Of a DNA stretch of 64,000 bases, positions 62,320 to 64,000 are shown in pieces (the stretch's first letter is position 1; each line of letters starts with the position of its first letter). The notes beneath the pieces are model-generated. The model worked only from the letters and a program-made list of their open reading frames with translations, was not told the DNA's origin and did no database searches. Made by a program: the position numbers and the translations under genes. Where the stretch lies: assembly GCF_002135355.1 (NCBI RefSeq), contig NZ_NEGE01000016.1, forward strand, positions 1 through 64,000, written 5' to 3'. This stretch comes from Acinetobacter sp. ANC 4169. Lineage in GTDB: Bacteria; Pseudomonadota; Gammaproteobacteria; Pseudomonadales; Moraxellaceae.

Positions 62320-63423
62320 TTAAATACCTATTTTTGCAAAAATATTATTTAATTGTTCATCAAATGTAGGAAAAATCTGCTGTAGATTTTTTGTATTTTC
62401 TACCAATTGGGCATATTTTTCTTTATTTAACATTAACGTATCTAGTTGATTTAACAAACCTTGATGATCTTCATAATTTACAGATATACAACTATTTGAA
62501 GATCTTAAAAACTCTGCTGTGACTACTTCTTTATTAACTATTACAGGAACAGAATATTGTAGAGCATCCCCCCACTTATTTGCCTCTGCCATTCGATTGA
62601 TTGGATATATTGGATTATAGTAAGTTAACACAAAATTACTAACTCGATAATAAGCCAATGCCTCATATTGAGGTAATTCTCCTAAGTATATAACATTTTC
62701 AAAAGTTAACATTTGTTGTGCTAAATCCGAATCTAATCTACCAGCCATAAGCAAACAAATATTTTTTCTAGCTTCAGCAATTTTTTTAATAATATCTATA
62801 CCACGTGTATCAGTTAACCAACCATTTACATAAATATTTAAATCATAAGATTTTATTTTTTGAATAATTTCTAAATCTAAATGCACTAATTTCGATTTTT
62901 TCACATCGAAACTAGTTGGAGTATTTTTTAAAATTAAAAAATTCTCTGAGCTAAAATCATATCTTTCGCGGCCAGGAATTATATGAATTAAACAATTATG
63001 TGATACATACTTTTCTAAGTATCCGAGCATATTTTTTATTATTTTAGGAAAATTAAACAGCTGCGAAAATCTATCAGCATCATCATAAATAACATCAAAT
63101 TTTTTAATTTTTGCTGCTAACAATGCAGGAAATGCAGATTCAAAACCTAATGCCCACACCTTATCATTACTTTTAAATTTAAATAAACAGCAAAAAAATA
63201 CTGCCACCATCCAAAATAGGTACATAATTTTAGCTTTTTTAGATGAATATCCTCCCCCATTTAATATAAAATTTCCATTTTCTTCAACTTTATCCGAAGG
63301 CAATCTTTTCCATCCAAAAAAACTATAGTTTACATTGCTTGGTAAACACTCTATTAGCTTTGCCAATCTAGTCCTTTTCTTCAAGTTAGGTAAAGGCGCT
63401 ATAATGCTTAATCGATTATTCAA
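62320..63423 (-). CDS. GT-B glycosyltransferase
   Basis: 367 aa. N-terminal acceptor domain with VWALGFESAFPALLAAKIKK and a DDADRF motif; C-terminal donor domain with NVIYLGELPQYEALAYYRVSN (about 245-265), then LTYYNPIYPINRMAEANKWGDAL, which has the glutamate expected of donor binding. I cannot say which sugar it adds. It begins 8 bases after the wzx stop. Strongly AT-rich. Confidence 0.8.
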   Translation of the reverse strand: MNNRLSIIAPLPNLKKRTRLAKLIECLPSNVNYSFFGWKRLPSDKVEENGNFILNGGGYSSKKAKIMYLFWMVAVFFCCLFKFKSNDKVWALGFESAFPALLAAKIKKFDVIYDDADRFSQLFNFPKIIKNMLGYLEKYVSHNCLIHIIPGRERYDFSSENFLILKNTPTSFDVKKSKLVHLDLEIIQKIKSYDLNIYVNGWLTDTRGIDIIKKIAEARKNICLLMAGRLDSDLAQQMLTFENVIYLGELPQYEALAYYRVSNFVLTYYNPIYPINRMAEANKWGDALQYSVPVIVNKEVVTAEFLRSSNSCISVNYEDHQGLLNQLDTLMLNKEKYAQLVENTKNLQQIFPTFDEQLNNIFAKIGI

Positions 63424-63431
63424 AATGATAC

Positions 63432-64000
63432 CTACTTTTTATCTAATTCTTTCATTACATAGTGATTTGATATAAAAATCTTTCCAATCCATTGTAATAG
63501 CATAACTAACAGCAAGCCTTGAACTAGATATCTAAAATTATATTTTAACAAAAATAAAAAACATATCACATAAATCAAAGCCAAAATCAAACTTATAATT
63601 GAAGATTTCTTTAAACTATCATTTGTACCAAATACGCCCAAACATAAAGATGGCATAATATATATAGATTTCAATAATGATAATACTAAAATTAGTATAT
63701 ACAAGTCCTTTTCAAAGGCAAAATTAAATGGCAGATAGTCATAAAAAATATATACTACAATAGAATTAATTAAAGATATAAAAATGGCAATTAACAAAAT
63801 ATTAAGCATATATTTAATATACTTTTTTTTGTTAAAATATTTATCATTTCTTACTTTTGGACCTAATGCAAAACCAATAAATGCTATAGCAGCTAATATA
63901 ACAGAATTATATATTGTATTATAAGTAAAAATTAATGAGGAAATTTCTTTTTTATTATAAATATTAATTAAAAATTGTTCTCCATAATTGGCAATAACTA
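63432..64000 (-). CDS. wzx: Capsule repeat flippase Wzx, C-terminal part
   Basis: The frame runs to the window edge without a stop: 189 codons are visible, so the ATG at 63809 is internal, not the start. About six hydrophobic segments are present, with LGPKVRNDKYFNKKKYIKY as a charged loop between them, the layout of MATE/MOP-fold polysaccharide flippases. Position before glycosyltransferase and wzy fits Wzx. A run of eight A bases (coding strand, 63823-63830) encodes the lysine cluster and could be prone to slippage. Confidence 0.78.
   Translation of the reverse strand, partial: VIANYGEQFLINIYNKKEISSLIFTYNTIYNSVILAAIAFIGFALGPKVRNDKYFNKKKYIKYMLNILLIAIFISLINSIVVYIFYDYLPFNFAFEKDLYILILVLSLLKSIYIMPSLCLGVFGTNDSLKKSSIISLILALIYVICFLFLLKYNFRYLVQGLLLVMLLQWIGKIFISNHYVMKELDKK

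Noticed and set aside
1..64000. CRISPR arrays, rRNA genes, phage structural genes
   Set aside because: No regularly spaced repeats, no rRNA sequence and no phage morphogenesis genes were seen.

Overview
The gene content points to an Acinetobacter-type gammaproteobacterium: the ribB-ribH-nusB-thiL-pgpA-glmU-glmS run, a capsule (K) locus ending in galU-ugd-gpi-galE next to a convergent pgm, a VgrG of the Acinetobacter type at the left edge, and IS6-family elements of the IS1006/IS1008 kind. This assignment rests on gene order and recognised proteins, not on a database search.

Left part (1-9.7 kb and 22.2-25.7 kb): a truncated vgrG, a YbdL-like aminotransferase, a MATE transporter, then a sulfur-scavenging locus. 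That locus holds a flavin-dependent monooxygenase (+ strand) facing a minus-strand unit of molbindin-like TOBE protein, outer-membrane porin, sulfonate-binding protein, two permeases and an ATPase, with a Crp-like regulator and a TauD/AtsK-type dioxygenase upstream.

The main result is that this sulfur operon is split by a 12,541-bp IS6-bounded insert (9671-22211). An 8-bp direct repeat (AGTTAAAA) lies exactly outside both ends (9663-9670 and 22212-22219). Removing the insert and one repeat rejoins a porin signal-peptide start (22262 down to 22212) in frame with the porin body (9662 down to 8223), 13 bp after the TOBE gene. The left boundary is a ~78-bp IS6 end from a relative of, but not identical to, the intact right-hand IS (21394-22211). 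Cargo: an IS3-family element sitting in a terminator loop, a LysR/AhpD-like/cupin/MFS group, a BigR-type persulfide-sensing regulator with two YeeE/YedE proteins, a persulfide dioxygenase-like MBL protein, a TSUP exporter and a rhodanese, then a second AhpD-like protein, a methyltransferase, an SDR and a NifX-like protein. A sulfide-detoxification module has thus landed inside a sulfonate-uptake operon.

Middle part (25.7-40.5 kb): TetR and SDR, PhoB-PhoR with an upstream Pho-box-like site, a GST/OsmC/pirin group, a membrane diguanylate cyclase, a small accessory patch beside guaA (remnant of an Mrr-type nuclease plus an unrecognised AT-rich gene), guaA, a BOF protein with a partial tandem copy, DoxX, DedA, LysE, a lipoprotein, a ParA-like ATPase and a BolA protein.

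Right part (40.6-64 kb): twin tRNA-Gly genes, the riboflavin/cell-wall-precursor run on the + strand, and a capsule cluster on the - strand reading from a partial wzx (cut by the window end) through glycosyltransferase, acetyltransferase, wzy, a two-domain dehydrogenase, a heparinase II/III-like protein, a second glycosyltransferase and the initiating sugar transferase, to galU, ugd, gpi, galE and a final acetyltransferase. glmU, glmS, pgm and galU supply the nucleotide-sugar precursors used by that cluster. The gene in the ugd position lacks the canonical catalytic cysteine.
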